The translations under genes and the position numbers were made by a program. The notes beneath the pieces are model-generated. The model was not told where the DNA came from and searched no databases. It saw only the letters and a program-made list of their open reading frames with translations. Below, piece after piece: positions 34,340-42,713 of a DNA stretch of 64,000 bases. The first letter of the stretch is position 1; the number at the start of each line of letters is the position of its first letter. This stretch comes from Actinokineospora diospyrosa (lineage in GTDB: Bacteria > Actinomycetota > Actinomycetes > Mycobacteriales > Pseudonocardiaceae): assembly GCF_024171925.1 (NCBI RefSeq), contig NZ_JAMTCO010000007.1, positions 62,001-126,000 on the forward strand, given 5' to 3'.

Positions 34340-35974
34340 ATGGACGGGACGGCGACTGTGACCAAGGGCGAGCCCGCGGGCGGGTCGACGCCGTCGCTGG
34401 CCAAGGCGAGCGGGTCCATGGCGATCGCCACGCTGGTCAGCCGGATCACCGGCTTCGGCTGGAAGATGGTGATGGCCTGGCTGATCGGCATCAACGTCGC
34501 CACCGACTCGTTCACCATCGCCAACACGCTGCCCAACATCATCTTCGAGCTGCTGCTCGGCGGCGTGCTCGCCAGCATCGTGGTCCCGCTGCTGGTCCGC
34601 TCGCAGAAGGACGACGACGGCGGCGCCGAGTACACCAACCGGCTGCTCACCGTCGGCATGACCGGTCTGGCCGTCGGCACCGTGCTCGCGGTCGCCGCCG
34701 CCCCGCTGTTCACCGCGGTCTACGTCGACGACTCCACCGGCAAGGCCAACCCCGAGCTGGTCACCGCGTTCGCCTACCTGCTGCTGCCGGAGATCCTGTT
34801 CTACGGCCTGTTCGCGCTGCTCTCGGCGATCCTGCAGGCCAAGCAGGTTTTCGGCCCGACCGCGTGGGCGCCGGTGGTCAACAACCTGGTGATCCTGGCG
34901 ACGCTGGTCACCTACTGGGCGCTGCCCGGCGACATCTCGCTGGACCCGGTGCGGATGGGCGACCCGAAGCTGCTCGTGCTGGGCATCGGCACCACGCTCG
35001 GCATCGTCGTGCAGGCGGTGGTGCTGCTGCCCGCGCTGCGCCGGACCGGCTTCAAGTTCCGCTGGACCTGGGGGATCGACGCCCGGCTGCGCGAGTTCGG
35101 CGGGCTGGCGCTGTGGATCCTGGGCTACGTGGCGATCAGCCAGGTCGGCATGGTCATCACCCAGCGGGTGCTCACCGTCGCCGCCGCCGGTGGCGTGTCG
35201 ATCTACTCCAACGCCTGGCTGCTGTTCCAGCTGCCCTACGGCGTCATCGGGGTCTCGCTGCTCACCGCGATCCTGCCCCGGATGAGCAAGGCGGCCGCCG
35301 ACGGCGACACCCAGCGGCTGGTCGACGACCTGTCCACCGGCAGCAGGCTCTCCGCGGTGATGCTGGTCCCGATCAGCGCGGTCCTCACGATCATCGGCGC
35401 CGCGCTCGGCGTCGCGCTTTTCGGCGCGGGCGAGGCGGACATCGAGCAGGCGCAGCGGCTCGGGCACGCGCTGGCGTTCTCGGCCTTCGGCCTGCTGCCC
35501 TACGCGCTGGTGATGCTGCAGCTGCGGGTGTTCTACGCGATGAAGGACGCGCGGACGCCGACCCTGATCATGATCGTGATGACCGTGGTGAAGATCCCGC
35601 TGCTGTACATGTGCGGCGCACTGGTCCGCCCGGACCAGGTGGTCGTCGGGGTGCTGCTGGTCAACTCGCTGACCTTCGTGGTCGGCGCGGTGCTCGGCCA
35701 GATGTGGTTGTGGGTGCGGTTGGGGAACCTGCACAGCAAGAAGATCGTCAAGGTGATCGCGGTGTGCGTGCTCGCCGGTGGGGTCGGCGGGGGCGCGGCG
35801 TGGGGGCTGGGGCTCCTGCTGCCCGAGGTGGACTCGCTGGTCACCGCGTGGGTGAACGTGGTCGTGCTCGGCCCGGTGGCGTGCCTGGTCGCGTTCGGTG
35901 TGCTCGTCGCGCTGAAGGTGCCCGAGTTGAAGCCCGCGACCAGCCGAATCACCCGACTGGTGCGCAGGGGCTGA
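34340..35974 (+). CDS. murJ: Lipid II flippase MurJ (MviN)
   Basis: The 544-residue polytopic protein of the MOP superfamily begins after a 35-residue cytoplasmic lead with SMAIATLVSRITGFGWKMVM, the MurJ-typical first TM. About fourteen TMs follow. Conserved segments include ANTLPNIIFELLLGGVLASI, MSKAAADGDTQRL and LRVFYAMKDARTPTLIM (the loop used by family members). It moves lipid II across the membrane for peptidoglycan synthesis. In mycobacteria the orthologue is fused to a pseudokinase; here that part is the next gene. The start at 34340 (ATG) is preferred to the TTG one codon earlier. Confidence 0.95.
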   Translation: MDGTATVTKGEPAGGSTPSLAKASGSMAIATLVSRITGFGWKMVMAWLIGINVATDSFTIANTLPNIIFELLLGGVLASIVVPLLVRSQKDDDGGAEYTNRLLTVGMTGLAVGTVLAVAAAPLFTAVYVDDSTGKANPELVTAFAYLLLPEILFYGLFALLSAILQAKQVFGPTAWAPVVNNLVILATLVTYWALPGDISLDPVRMGDPKLLVLGIGTTLGIVVQAVVLLPALRRTGFKFRWTWGIDARLREFGGLALWILGYVAISQVGMVITQRVLTVAAAGGVSIYSNAWLLFQLPYGVIGVSLLTAILPRMSKAAADGDTQRLVDDLSTGSRLSAVMLVPISAVLTIIGAALGVALFGAGEADIEQAQRLGHALAFSAFGLLPYALVMLQLRVFYAMKDARTPTLIMIVMTVVKIPLLYMCGALVRPDQVVVGVLLVNSLTFVVGAVLGQMWLWVRLGNLHSKKIVKVIAVCVLAGGVGGGAAWGLGLLLPEVDSLVTAWVNVVVLGPVACLVAFGVLVALKVPELKPATSRITRLVRRG

Positions 35975-36008
35975 CCCGCTCCGTCACCGGTGGCCCGCCG
36001 AGTTCACG

Positions 36009-36014
36009 TAGGCT
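36009..36014 (+). promoter_or_regulatory. -10 candidate of pseudokinase gene
   Basis: TAGGCT lies 30 nt before the start at 36044, leaving room for the GGAGAG ribosome-binding site at 36034-36039. It lies in the murJ-pseudokinase gap. Confidence 0.35.
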
Positions 36015-36043
36015 CGGAGCTGGAACGGCAGGTGGAGAGAGTG

Positions 36044-37609
36044 GTGACGACGAGGCGGACCGAGTACCCGGCGGGCGCGCCGGGCGAGGGAGCGGCTGGC
36101 GCACAGGCCAGGCCCGGCTTCCTCGTCCCCGGCAGCGCGGTCGGCGACGGCAGGTACCGGCTGCTCGCCGAGTTCGGGTTCGACGAGCGGGTCAACGCCC
36201 ACCTGTGGCGGGCCCAGGACAACCAACTCCGCCGCGACGTCGGGCTGACGCTGCTGGTCGGCGACCCCGCCGACGCCAAGGCGGCCGGTGCCGCCCGCAA
36301 GATGCTCGAGCGGACCATGCACGCCGCCCGCATCACCCACCCGGGTACTTCTCGGGTCTTGGACGTGCTCGGGCCGGGCAACGGCATCGGCCCGACCGAG
36401 GGCCTGCTCGGCATCGTGGTCGCCGACTGGTCGCAGGGCACCGACCTGGTCGACGTGATCGCCGAACACCCGCTGCCGCCCTCGACCGCGGCCCGGCTGC
36501 TCGAGCCGCTGGCCGCCGCCGTGGAGCTGGCCCACCACTCGGGCATGGTGCTCGGCGTGGACCACCCGCAGCGGGTCCGGGTCACCCCCGACGGTGTGCT
36601 GCGGCTGTCCTTCCCCGGCCCGCTGCCCGAGGCGACACTGCAAGACGACGTGCGCGGCCTCGGCGCGATCCTGTACCTCTTGCTCACCGGTAAGTGGCCG
36701 CTGCGCAGTGCCCCCGGCCTGCCGCACGCGCCCTTGGCGGCAGATGGCCAGGTAATCCCGCCGCGCGCCCTCTTCCCGTACATCCCCTATGAGCTGTCTT
36801 CGGCTGCCGTGCGAAGCCTGACCGACGACGCGACCGGGGGCATCCGCACCAGCTCGGGCCTGCTGAAGGTCCTGGAGCGGGCGAGGCTCAACGAGGACGC
36901 CACCCAGAGCATCGCCGCGATCGCCGACGACACCGAGGACGAGGTAGACGAAGACGGCGCGGTGTGGACGACCCGCCGCCCGCACAACGACCGCACTAAG
37001 CGCCGCAAGCTGGCGATCGGGGTCACCGCTCTTGCCGTGGCCACCGTCGGCGTGCTCGCCTGGGTCGGCATGCAGCTGATCAGCTTCTTCGGCGACGACG
37101 CCCCCAGCGCCGGTGGCCCTACCGTGGTCGCCACCGCACCGGGCAACGCGGAGAACAACCCCAAGCCGCCCAACCCCGGCCAGCCGATCCAGGCCGCAGG
37201 CGTGCAGGTCTTCAACGTCAAGGGCACCCCGGACAGCCCGCGCCGGGCGAACCGGGCGGTCGACGGCGACCCGAAGACCTCGTGGAAGACCGACAAGTAC
37301 CAGCAGCCGTTCCCCGCGCTCAAGCCCGGCGTCGGCATCATGGCCGCCTTCGCCGAGCCGGTGCCCTTCGCCGAGGTCGTGATCGACTCGCCGAGCGCGG
37401 GCACCGTGGTCGAGATCCGCACCGCGCCGTCGGAGAAGCCCGGCCTGGATGAGACGAAGGTCATCGGGAAGGCCACCCTGCAAGCGGGCCAGAACCGGCT
37501 GCAACTCGACCGCGCGGAGCCGACCCAGCACCTGCTGATCTGGATCACCACCCTCGGCGATGGCAACGTCTCGGAGATCACCGAGATCGGCTTCGTCCGC
37601 GCCCAGTGA
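36044..37609 (+). CDS. Membrane pseudokinase with extracellular domain (MurJ partner)
   Basis: The 521-residue protein has a kinase-like fold at residues 30-270. The catalytic residues are gone: the HRD loop reads LGVDHPQRV, the DFG position reads LSFPG, and the VAIK lysine is replaced in RRDVGLTLLV. A TM at about residues 327-350 (KLAIGVTALAVATVGVLAWV) leads to an exported domain of discoidin/jelly-roll type (ANRAVDGDPKTSWKTDKYQQ, ITTLGDGNVSEITEIGFV). In mycobacterial MviN these two domains are fused to the flippase and the phosphorylated pseudokinase recruits FhaA. Here they are a separate gene. GTG at 36041 is an equally placed alternative start. Confidence 0.85.
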   Translation: MTTRRTEYPAGAPGEGAAGAQARPGFLVPGSAVGDGRYRLLAEFGFDERVNAHLWRAQDNQLRRDVGLTLLVGDPADAKAAGAARKMLERTMHAARITHPGTSRVLDVLGPGNGIGPTEGLLGIVVADWSQGTDLVDVIAEHPLPPSTAARLLEPLAAAVELAHHSGMVLGVDHPQRVRVTPDGVLRLSFPGPLPEATLQDDVRGLGAILYLLLTGKWPLRSAPGLPHAPLAADGQVIPPRALFPYIPYELSSAAVRSLTDDATGGIRTSSGLLKVLERARLNEDATQSIAAIADDTEDEVDEDGAVWTTRRPHNDRTKRRKLAIGVTALAVATVGVLAWVGMQLISFFGDDAPSAGGPTVVATAPGNAENNPKPPNPGQPIQAAGVQVFNVKGTPDSPRRANRAVDGDPKTSWKTDKYQQPFPALKPGVGIMAAFAEPVPFAEVVIDSPSAGTVVEIRTAPSEKPGLDETKVIGKATLQAGQNRLQLDRAEPTQHLLIWITTLGDGNVSEITEIGFVRAQ

Positions 37610-37658
37610 GCGGTCTTGCCTGGTCGACGCAGGCTTCAGCGGTAAGGCGACCGCCCTA

Positions 37659-37664
37659 TACGCT
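37659..37664 (+). promoter_or_regulatory. -10 element of leaderless sigM
   Basis: TACGCT with a 6-nt gap to the GTG at 37671. Confidence 0.5.
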
Positions 37665-37670
37665 GTCCGG

Positions 37671-38300
37671 GTGACTGCCGCAGCCAGCTCGGACGCCGAC
37701 CTCATCGCGGCGCACGCCGCGGGAGACCAGCACGCATTCGCCGAACTCGTGCGCAGACACCGTGACCGGATGTGGGCCGTCGCACTGCGCACGCTGCGCG
37801 ACCCGGAGGAGGCCGCGGACGCGCTGCAGGAGGCGTTCATCTCCGCCTTCCGCGCCGCCGGGTCCTTCCGCGCCGAGTCCCAGGTCACCACTTGGCTGCA
37901 CCGGATCGTGGTCAACGCGTGCCTCGACCGGGTGCGCCGCAGGCAGGCCCGACCGACCGTCGCGCTGCCCGAGGCCGGACCGGGTGAACCGGTCACCCCG
38001 CGCGACGCGATGGCCGAGCGGGAGACGCGCCTGGTCGTGCAGACCGCGCTCGCCGAGCTCTCCGAGGATCAACGGGTGCCGATCGTCTTAGTGGACGTCG
38101 AGGGCTACTCGGTGGCCGAGACCGCCAAGCTGCTCGGCATCGCGGAGGGCACCGTCAAATCCCGGTGCGCGCGCGGCCGGGCCAAGTTGGCGAAAGTTCT
38201 CGGACATCTGCGGAACCCCGATGCAGATGCGAACGTCCCAGGTGGCGCTGTCGCAGACGGTCAAGACTTGCCGCACAGGCGCCACTGGGAGGGACGATGA
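37671..38300 (+). CDS. sigM: ECF RNA polymerase sigma factor SigM
   Basis: The 209-residue ECF sigma factor has region 2 at residues 15-85 (ADLIAAHAAGDQHAFAELVR, then DALQEAFISAFRAAGSFR and TWLHRIVVNACLDRVRRRQA). Region 4 lies at residues 130-185 (LSEDQRVPIVLVDVEGYSVA, then LGIAEGTVKSRCARGRAKL). It is the positional equivalent of mycobacterial SigM. Its TGA overlaps the ATG of the anti-sigma gene by 4 nt, so the two are made together. The GTG at 37671 gives a leaderless mRNA; homologues start near here. The last 25 residues (after NPDADANV) are non-conserved. Confidence 0.92.
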   Translation: MTAAASSDADLIAAHAAGDQHAFAELVRRHRDRMWAVALRTLRDPEEAADALQEAFISAFRAAGSFRAESQVTTWLHRIVVNACLDRVRRRQARPTVALPEAGPGEPVTPRDAMAERETRLVVQTALAELSEDQRVPIVLVDVEGYSVAETAKLLGIAEGTVKSRCARGRAKLAKVLGHLRNPDADANVPGGAVADGQDLPHRRHWEGR

Positions 38301-39064
38301 CGGACGAGCCTCGGGGCGGTGCCCCCGACGGGCCGCCATGGTCGGTCGACCTGTTGGCGGACCTGCACGCGGGTGTCTTGGACCCCGCGCAGAGCTCCCG
38401 GCTGTGGGCCAGGGTCAACACCGACCCCGAAGCCAGGGCGGTCGTCGAGGCGCTGGAGTCGGTCCGGGTCGGCCTCGGTGAGCTCGGCGCGGGCCCGGTC
38501 CAGCCGATGCCTGCCCACTACGCAGCGCGACTGGACGCGGCTCTCGGCGCCGAGGCCCAGCGCGCGTTCGGCGGCGTCGCCGTCCAGGACCCGCCCCGGC
38601 CCGGCGTCGCACCCGTGGTCGACCTGGCCGAGGCCAGGCGCAAGCGGGGCAGGCGCACCGCCTGGGGTGTCGGTTTGTTGACCGCGGCGGCCGCCGCGGT
38701 GGCGATCGGCTACGGGGTGCTGCCCAAGACCCAGGAGACCAGCGGCATCGCCGAACCGGCTCCGACCGCGGGCGACGCCAACACCCCGCTCGCGGTGAGC
38801 AGCGGCAACGTCGGCGAGGCTGCGCCCAGGATCCTCGGCAAGAAGGACTACGGGCCGCTCAAGGACGAGGCGGGCCTCAAGCGCTGCTTGAGCGAGAACC
38901 AGTTCACCGACAACACCGCGCCGATCGGGGTCGCGCCGGTCACCTTCGACGGCAAGTCGGCGGTGTTCACCCTGCTCCTGGTGCCGGGCGACGCCAAGCG
39001 CTGGCAGGTCCTGGTGGTCGAACCCGACTGCACCGCCCTGTTCAAGGGCACGATCGGCCGCTGA
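38297..39064 (+). CDS. Membrane anti-sigma factor for SigM
   Basis: The 255-residue protein has an N-terminal cytoplasmic domain (residues 1-115) that begins WSVDLLADLHAGVLDPAQSS, like other anti-sigma domains but without the HxxxCxxC zinc motif. One TM follows (TAWGVGLLTAAAAAVAIGYG, about residues 120-140), then an extracellular domain with two cysteines (LKRCLSENQF, VEPDCTALF). It should hold SigM at the membrane until a signal triggers release, as its counterpart Rv3912 does in mycobacteria. It is coupled to sigM by ATGA overlap. Confidence 0.85.
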   Translation: MTDEPRGGAPDGPPWSVDLLADLHAGVLDPAQSSRLWARVNTDPEARAVVEALESVRVGLGELGAGPVQPMPAHYAARLDAALGAEAQRAFGGVAVQDPPRPGVAPVVDLAEARRKRGRRTAWGVGLLTAAAAAVAIGYGVLPKTQETSGIAEPAPTAGDANTPLAVSSGNVGEAAPRILGKKDYGPLKDEAGLKRCLSENQFTDNTAPIGVAPVTFDGKSAVFTLLLVPGDAKRWQVLVVEPDCTALFKGTIGR

Positions 39065-39078
39065 TCAGCTGACCCCGA

Positions 39079-39107
39079 GATGGCCCCGCCCAGCAGGCGG
39101 GGCCATC
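39079..39107. terminator. Terminator after the sigM operon
   Basis: GATGGCCCCGCC-cagca-GGCGGGGCCATC, a 12-bp perfect stem with TTC after it, starts 14 nt past the anti-sigma stop. Confidence 0.9.
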
Positions 39108-39155
39108 TTCGCGTGGTGGGTGCGGCATCCGTGCGGGCCATCACCACGAACCCCA

Positions 39156-39182
39156 GGAACAAGCGGCGCATACGATCGCGTT
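39156..39182 (+). promoter_or_regulatory. SigR/SigH-type promoter of trxB
   Basis: GGAACA at 39156-39161, 17 nt, then CGTT at 39179-39182 match the oxidative-stress sigma factor consensus GGAAYA-N17/18-CGTT. It lies 52 nt before the trxB start. trxBA is a known SigR (Streptomyces) and SigH (mycobacteria) target. Confidence 0.75.
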
Positions 39183-39234
39183 GACAAGCAGTGTGCCCGG
39201 GCGGCCCCGTCCGGCGAAGGTCGATGGAGGGCAG

Positions 39235-40233
39235 ATGCCTGCGGAAGCGGACCAGATCCGAAACTTGATCATCGTCGGTTCCGGCCCAGCGGGCTACACG
39301 GCGGCCGTCTACGCGGCCCGCGCCCAGCTGGAGCCGCTGGTGTTCGAGGGCTCGCAGTTCGGCGGCGCGCTGATGACGACCACCGAGGTGGAGAACTTCC
39401 CCGGGTTCCGCGACGGGATCATGGGTCCCGACCTGATGGAGCAGATGCGCGCCCAGGCGGGCCGCTTCGGCGCCGAGCTGCGCGCGGAGGACGTCGACAC
39501 CATCGAGCTCGACGGCCCGGTCAAGTACGTCGTCGCGCACGGCACCCGCTACGCCGCCAAGGCCGTGGTGCTGGCCATGGGTGCCGCGCCGCGCTACCTG
39601 AACGTGCCCGGTGAGCAGGAGCTGCTCGGCCGGGGTGTGTCCGCCTGCGCGACCTGCGACGGCTTCTTCTTCCGCGACCAGGACATCGCCGTCGTCGGCG
39701 GCGGTGACTCGGCCATGGAGGAGGCGCTGTTCCTCACCCGCTTCGGCAAGACGGTGACGATCATCCACCGGAGCGAGGAGTTCCGCGCCTCGCGGATCAT
39801 GCTGGAGCGGGCCAAGGCCAACGAGAAGATCCGCTGGCAGCTCAACTCCGCGGTCACCGAGGTGCTCGGCGACGGCAAGGTCAGCGGCCTGCGGCTGCGC
39901 GACACCGTAACCGGCGCCGAGTCGACGCTCGAGGTCTCCGGCTTCTTCGTCGCCATCGGCCACGACCCGCGCAGCCAGCTGGTCGCCGGCCAGGTCGACG
40001 TGGATGACGCGGGCTACGTGCAGACCAAGGGGCGCACGACCTACACCAACGTCGACGGCGTGTTCGCCGCCGGTGACCTGGTCGACCACACCTACCGGCA
40101 GGCCATCACCGCCGCCGGGTCCGGCTGCTCGGCCGCGATCGACGCCGAGCGCTGGCTGGCCGAGCACGGCACCGCCGAGGCCGAGGTCGCCGCGGAGCTC
40201 GTCGGCGGCGGCTACGGCCCCGGCGCCAACTGA
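39235..40233 (+). CDS. trxB: Thioredoxin reductase (NADPH)
   Basis: The 332-residue flavoenzyme passes electrons from NADPH through FAD to thioredoxin in the cytosol. The FAD-binding GSGPAG motif is at residues 15-20, the redox cysteines are Cys138 and Cys141 ([10 protein letters not shown]), the NADPH motif is [13 protein letters not shown], and the C-terminal FAD segment is [12 protein letters not shown]. The ATG at 39235 follows GGAGGG; an earlier frame opening at 39181 overlaps the promoter. trxA follows 40 nt later. The SigR/SigH-type promoter indicates induction by disulfide stress. Confidence 0.97.
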   Translation: MPAEADQIRNLIIVGSGPAGYTAAVYAARAQLEPLVFEGSQFGGALMTTTEVENFPGFRDGIMGPDLMEQMRAQAGRFGAELRAEDVDTIELDGPVKYVVAHGTRYAAKAVVLAMGAAPRYLNVPGEQELLGRGVSACATCDGFFFRDQDIAVVGGGDSAMEEALFLTRFGKTVTIIHRSEEFRASRIMLERAKANEKIRWQLNSAVTEVLGDGKVSGLRLRDTVTGAESTLEVSGFFVAIGHDPRSQLVAGQVDVDDAGYVQTKGRTTYTNVDGVFAAGDLVDHTYRQAITAAGSGCSAAIDAERWLAEHGTAEAEVAAELVGGGYGPGAN

Positions 40234-40273
40234 CCCCCCATCCCACACCCACCGATCCAGGGGAGCCCTCAAC

Positions 40274-40603
40274 ATGGCTGGTAACACCGTCACCGTCTCC
40301 GACAAGTCGTTCGTCGAGGACGTGCTGCAGAGCGAGAAGCCCGTCATCGTCGACTTCTGGGCCACCTGGTGCGGCCCGTGCCGGATGGTCGCCCCGGTGC
40401 TGGAGGAGATCGCGGGCGAGTACTCCGACAAGATCACCGTCGCCAAGCTGGACATCGACGCCAACCCGGGCACCGCCCGCGACTACCAGGTGCTCTCGGT
40501 GCCCACCCTGATGGTGTTCCAGGGCGGCCGCGCCGTGAAGACGATCGTCGGCGCCAAGCCCAAGGCGCTGCTGCTCAAGGACCTCGAGGATTACCTGGGC
40601 TAG
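40274..40603 (+). CDS. trxA: Thioredoxin
   Basis: The 109-residue protein has the active-site motif WCGPC (Cys33 and Cys36) in IVDFWATWCGPCRMVAPVLE, and the cis-proline in VLSVPTLMVF. Length is normal. It reduces protein disulfides and is recycled by TrxB encoded just upstream. The ATG is 12 nt after an AGGGGAG box. A terminator follows at 40617. Confidence 0.97.
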   Translation: MAGNTVTVSDKSFVEDVLQSEKPVIVDFWATWCGPCRMVAPVLEEIAGEYSDKITVAKLDIDANPGTARDYQVLSVPTLMVFQGGRAVKTIVGAKPKALLLKDLEDYLG

Positions 40604-40616
40604 TCAGGCAACCCGG

Positions 40617-40662
40617 AACCGGGGCTCGTGCGTCTCGTTAGGCGACGCGAAGCCCCGGTTTT
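40617..40662. terminator. Terminator after trxBA
   Basis: AACCGGGGCT (40617-40626) pairs with AGCCCCGGTT (40651-40660). The intervening sequence has its own dyad (GCGTC...GACGC). TTTTC follows the right arm. Confidence 0.85.
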
Positions 40663-40785
40663 CGCGTATTCGGACGACCCACCCGCCATCCCTGCGGGGG
40701 ACGGCAAGACCGGCAAGGCACAATGGGTGACCTGTCGGGCCGCGCACCGGAACCATCCGGTGCCCGAGACGAGAGCGAGGGGTGC

Positions 40786-41925
40786 ATGCGGGTATTGCGC
40801 CGCGGCGATGAGGGACCGGCCGTTGCCGAAGTTCGGTCCACGCTGGCGGCGTTGGGCCTGTTGCCCCCGGTCAGCGGGATCACCGACCAGTTCGACCACG
40901 CGGTGGAGCACGCCATCCGCGCGTTCCAGCAGCAGCGCGGCCTGATCACCGACGGGCTCATCGGCCCGGCCACCTACCGCGCCCTGCGCGACGCCACCTA
41001 CCAGCTGGGTGGCCGTCCCCTGGCGTACCTGGTCTCCGCCCCGATCACCGGCGACGACGTGGCCACCCTGCAGGAGCGCCTGCTCGAACTCGGCTACGAC
41101 GCGGGTCGCCCGAACGGGGTGTTCGGCGCCCAGACCGAGGCCGCGCTGCGCAACTTCCAGCGCGACTACGGCATGACCGTCGACGGCATCTGCGGCCCCG
41201 AGACCATCCGCGCCCTGCGCCAGCTCTCCCCCCGCGCCCGGGGTGGCCGCCCGGTCCTGCTCCGCGAGCAGGAGCACGCCCGCCGCTCCGGCCCCCGCCT
41301 CACCGGCAAGCGCATCGTCATCGACCCCGGCCACGGCGCCCACGACACCGGCGTCTCGGTCGACGGGGTCAACGAGTCGGACCTGATGTGGGACCTGGCC
41401 CGCAGGCTGGAAGGCCGCATGGTCGCCACCGGCATGGAGGCCCTGCTGTCCCGGGGCCCCGACCAGTGCCCGGACGAGGCGACCCGCGCCCAGTTCGCCA
41501 ACGAAGCGGGCGCCGACCTGGTGCTCTCGCTGCACTCGGACAGCAACGCTTCTCCGCTGGCCCAGGGCCTGGCCTGCTTCCACTTCGGCTCCGGCCACGG
41601 CGCCACCTCGACCCTGGGCGAGGCCATGGCGGGCCTCATCCAGCGCGAGCTCACCAAGCGCACCGGCATGCGCGACTGCGGGACCCACCCCAAGACCTGG
41701 GAACTCCTCCGCCTCACCCGCTGCCCCGCCGTCCGCGTCGAGATCGGCTACCTCACCAACACCGAGGACCGGACCCGCCTCTCCGACCCCGCCTTCCGCG
41801 ACGTCGTGGCCGAGGGCATCGTCGTGGCCGTCAAACGCCTCTACCTCCTGGGCGAGAACGACCAACCCACCGGCAGCTTCTCCTTCGCCGACGTCCTGGC
41901 CCACGAGCTGGCCAAAGCCGAATAA
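40786..41925 (+). CDS. cwlM: CwlM-type amidase-fold peptidoglycan regulator
   Basis: The 379-residue protein has two peptidoglycan-binding modules (residues 7-68 and 88-148: LITDGLIGPATYRALRD, MTVDGICGPETIRALRQ). An Amidase_3 domain (residues 175-360) retains the zinc ligands His183, Glu197 and His250 and the catalytic Glu319 (VRVEIGYLTNTED). It has no signal peptide. This fits the mycobacterial CwlM (Rv3915), a cytoplasmic protein that stimulates MurA when phosphorylated by PknB. The tail QPTGSFSFADVLAHEL contains a Thr/Ser-rich site. Regulator or true amidase cannot be settled from sequence. The ATG at 40786 follows GCGAGGGG. Confidence 0.85.
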   Translation: MRVLRRGDEGPAVAEVRSTLAALGLLPPVSGITDQFDHAVEHAIRAFQQQRGLITDGLIGPATYRALRDATYQLGGRPLAYLVSAPITGDDVATLQERLLELGYDAGRPNGVFGAQTEAALRNFQRDYGMTVDGICGPETIRALRQLSPRARGGRPVLLREQEHARRSGPRLTGKRIVIDPGHGAHDTGVSVDGVNESDLMWDLARRLEGRMVATGMEALLSRGPDQCPDEATRAQFANEAGADLVLSLHSDSNASPLAQGLACFHFGSGHGATSTLGEAMAGLIQRELTKRTGMRDCGTHPKTWELLRLTRCPAVRVEIGYLTNTEDRTRLSDPAFRDVVAEGIVVAVKRLYLLGENDQPTGSFSFADVLAHELAKAE

Positions 41926-41997
41926 CCCACCCCGTCGCAAACGCTTTCCCCACCCCGCCGCCCCCGGCGCCGTCCCGGCCCCAGCCCCCACCCTCTC

Positions 41998-42106
41998 CGG
42001 GGGGCGTCCCCGATGCCAGTCTATCGGTGAGTGGGGGTCGGCGGGGGCTCGGCGAAAAGCTGTGGATGGCCGCTGGGGTTGTGGATAACTCCGACCTGGG
42101 CAAACA
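41998..42106. repeat. Direct repeat copy 1 with DnaA boxes
   Basis: This is a copy of an element of about 108 bp repeated at 42553-42661. It begins with six G and CGTCCCC and ends with GACCTGGGCAAAC. It contains TGTGGATGG at 42061-42069 and a perfect DnaA box (TGTGGATAA, reverse of TTATCCACA) at 42080-42088. Confidence 0.8.
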
Positions 42107-42552
42107 GGCGCCCACCGGGCCACCAAGGCCGGAGTTCACCCAGTAGAGACGCTGGATTCCGGCGTTCCAAGGCTTGACGCAAGCCGATTTCGCGCGGGAG
42201 CCAAACTCACCGCCACAGTCGCGACGCCCACAGACGACCAACTCGCCCGTCGAGCCCACCGCAGGCAAGGGAAGCGACAAGGTGCCGCCTTGGACGCCAC
42301 CTCCGAGGCGAGCCCACCTTCGGCCACACATACCCCGAGCACGCCCGCGACGACCAACGCCGGTAGCCCCAAACACCGCCGCTTAGCGCGCCAGTGCGTG
42401 CGACCCCTCACGAGGTGCCCTTGCTGGCGACGGACAATGCCGCCGGGCCAGCACCAACAACGCCCGCCACATCCCCAGCTCAAGCCACACAACCGGCGGC
42501 CAACCCACCAAACGGAGGCCCTCCCCGCGAACCCCCGCCCCCCACCACACCA
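42107..42552. other. Non-coding, C- and A-rich spacer between repeat copies
   Basis: No supported gene was found. The plus strand is strongly enriched in C over G and A over T (many CCA, CAC and ACC steps). All open frames are short and lack a ribosome-binding site or recognisable domain. Confidence 0.5.
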
Positions 42553-42661
42553 CGGGGGGCGTCCCCGGTGCCAGTCTACCCGGTCTCAGGCCCGCGAAGG
42601 GGGTCGGCGAAAAGCTGTGGATGACCGAATGGGTTGTGGATAACTCGCGACCTGGGCAAAC
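42553..42661. repeat. Direct repeat copy 2 with DnaA boxes
   Basis: The second copy has TGTGGATGA at 42616-42624 (8 of 9 to the DnaA box) and a perfect TGTGGATAA at 42635-42643. The spacing of the two boxes is 19 nt, the same as in copy 1. The middle 30 bp differ between copies. Confidence 0.8.
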
Positions 42662-42713
42662 GGCAGCCGCGCAGCCCGAAGCGGCGGAAGTTCACCTGGT
42701 CGAGGAGCGGGGA

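Noticed and set aside
34070-35734. A His/Gln/Asp-rich open frame opposite murJ
   Set aside because: Composition is that of a shadow frame; the plus strand encodes the complete flippase.
42136-42492. A 118-codon minus-strand open frame in the repeat spacer
   Set aside because: It is Cys/Trp/Arg-rich, has no ribosome-binding site or homologous pattern, and starts within low-complexity DNA.
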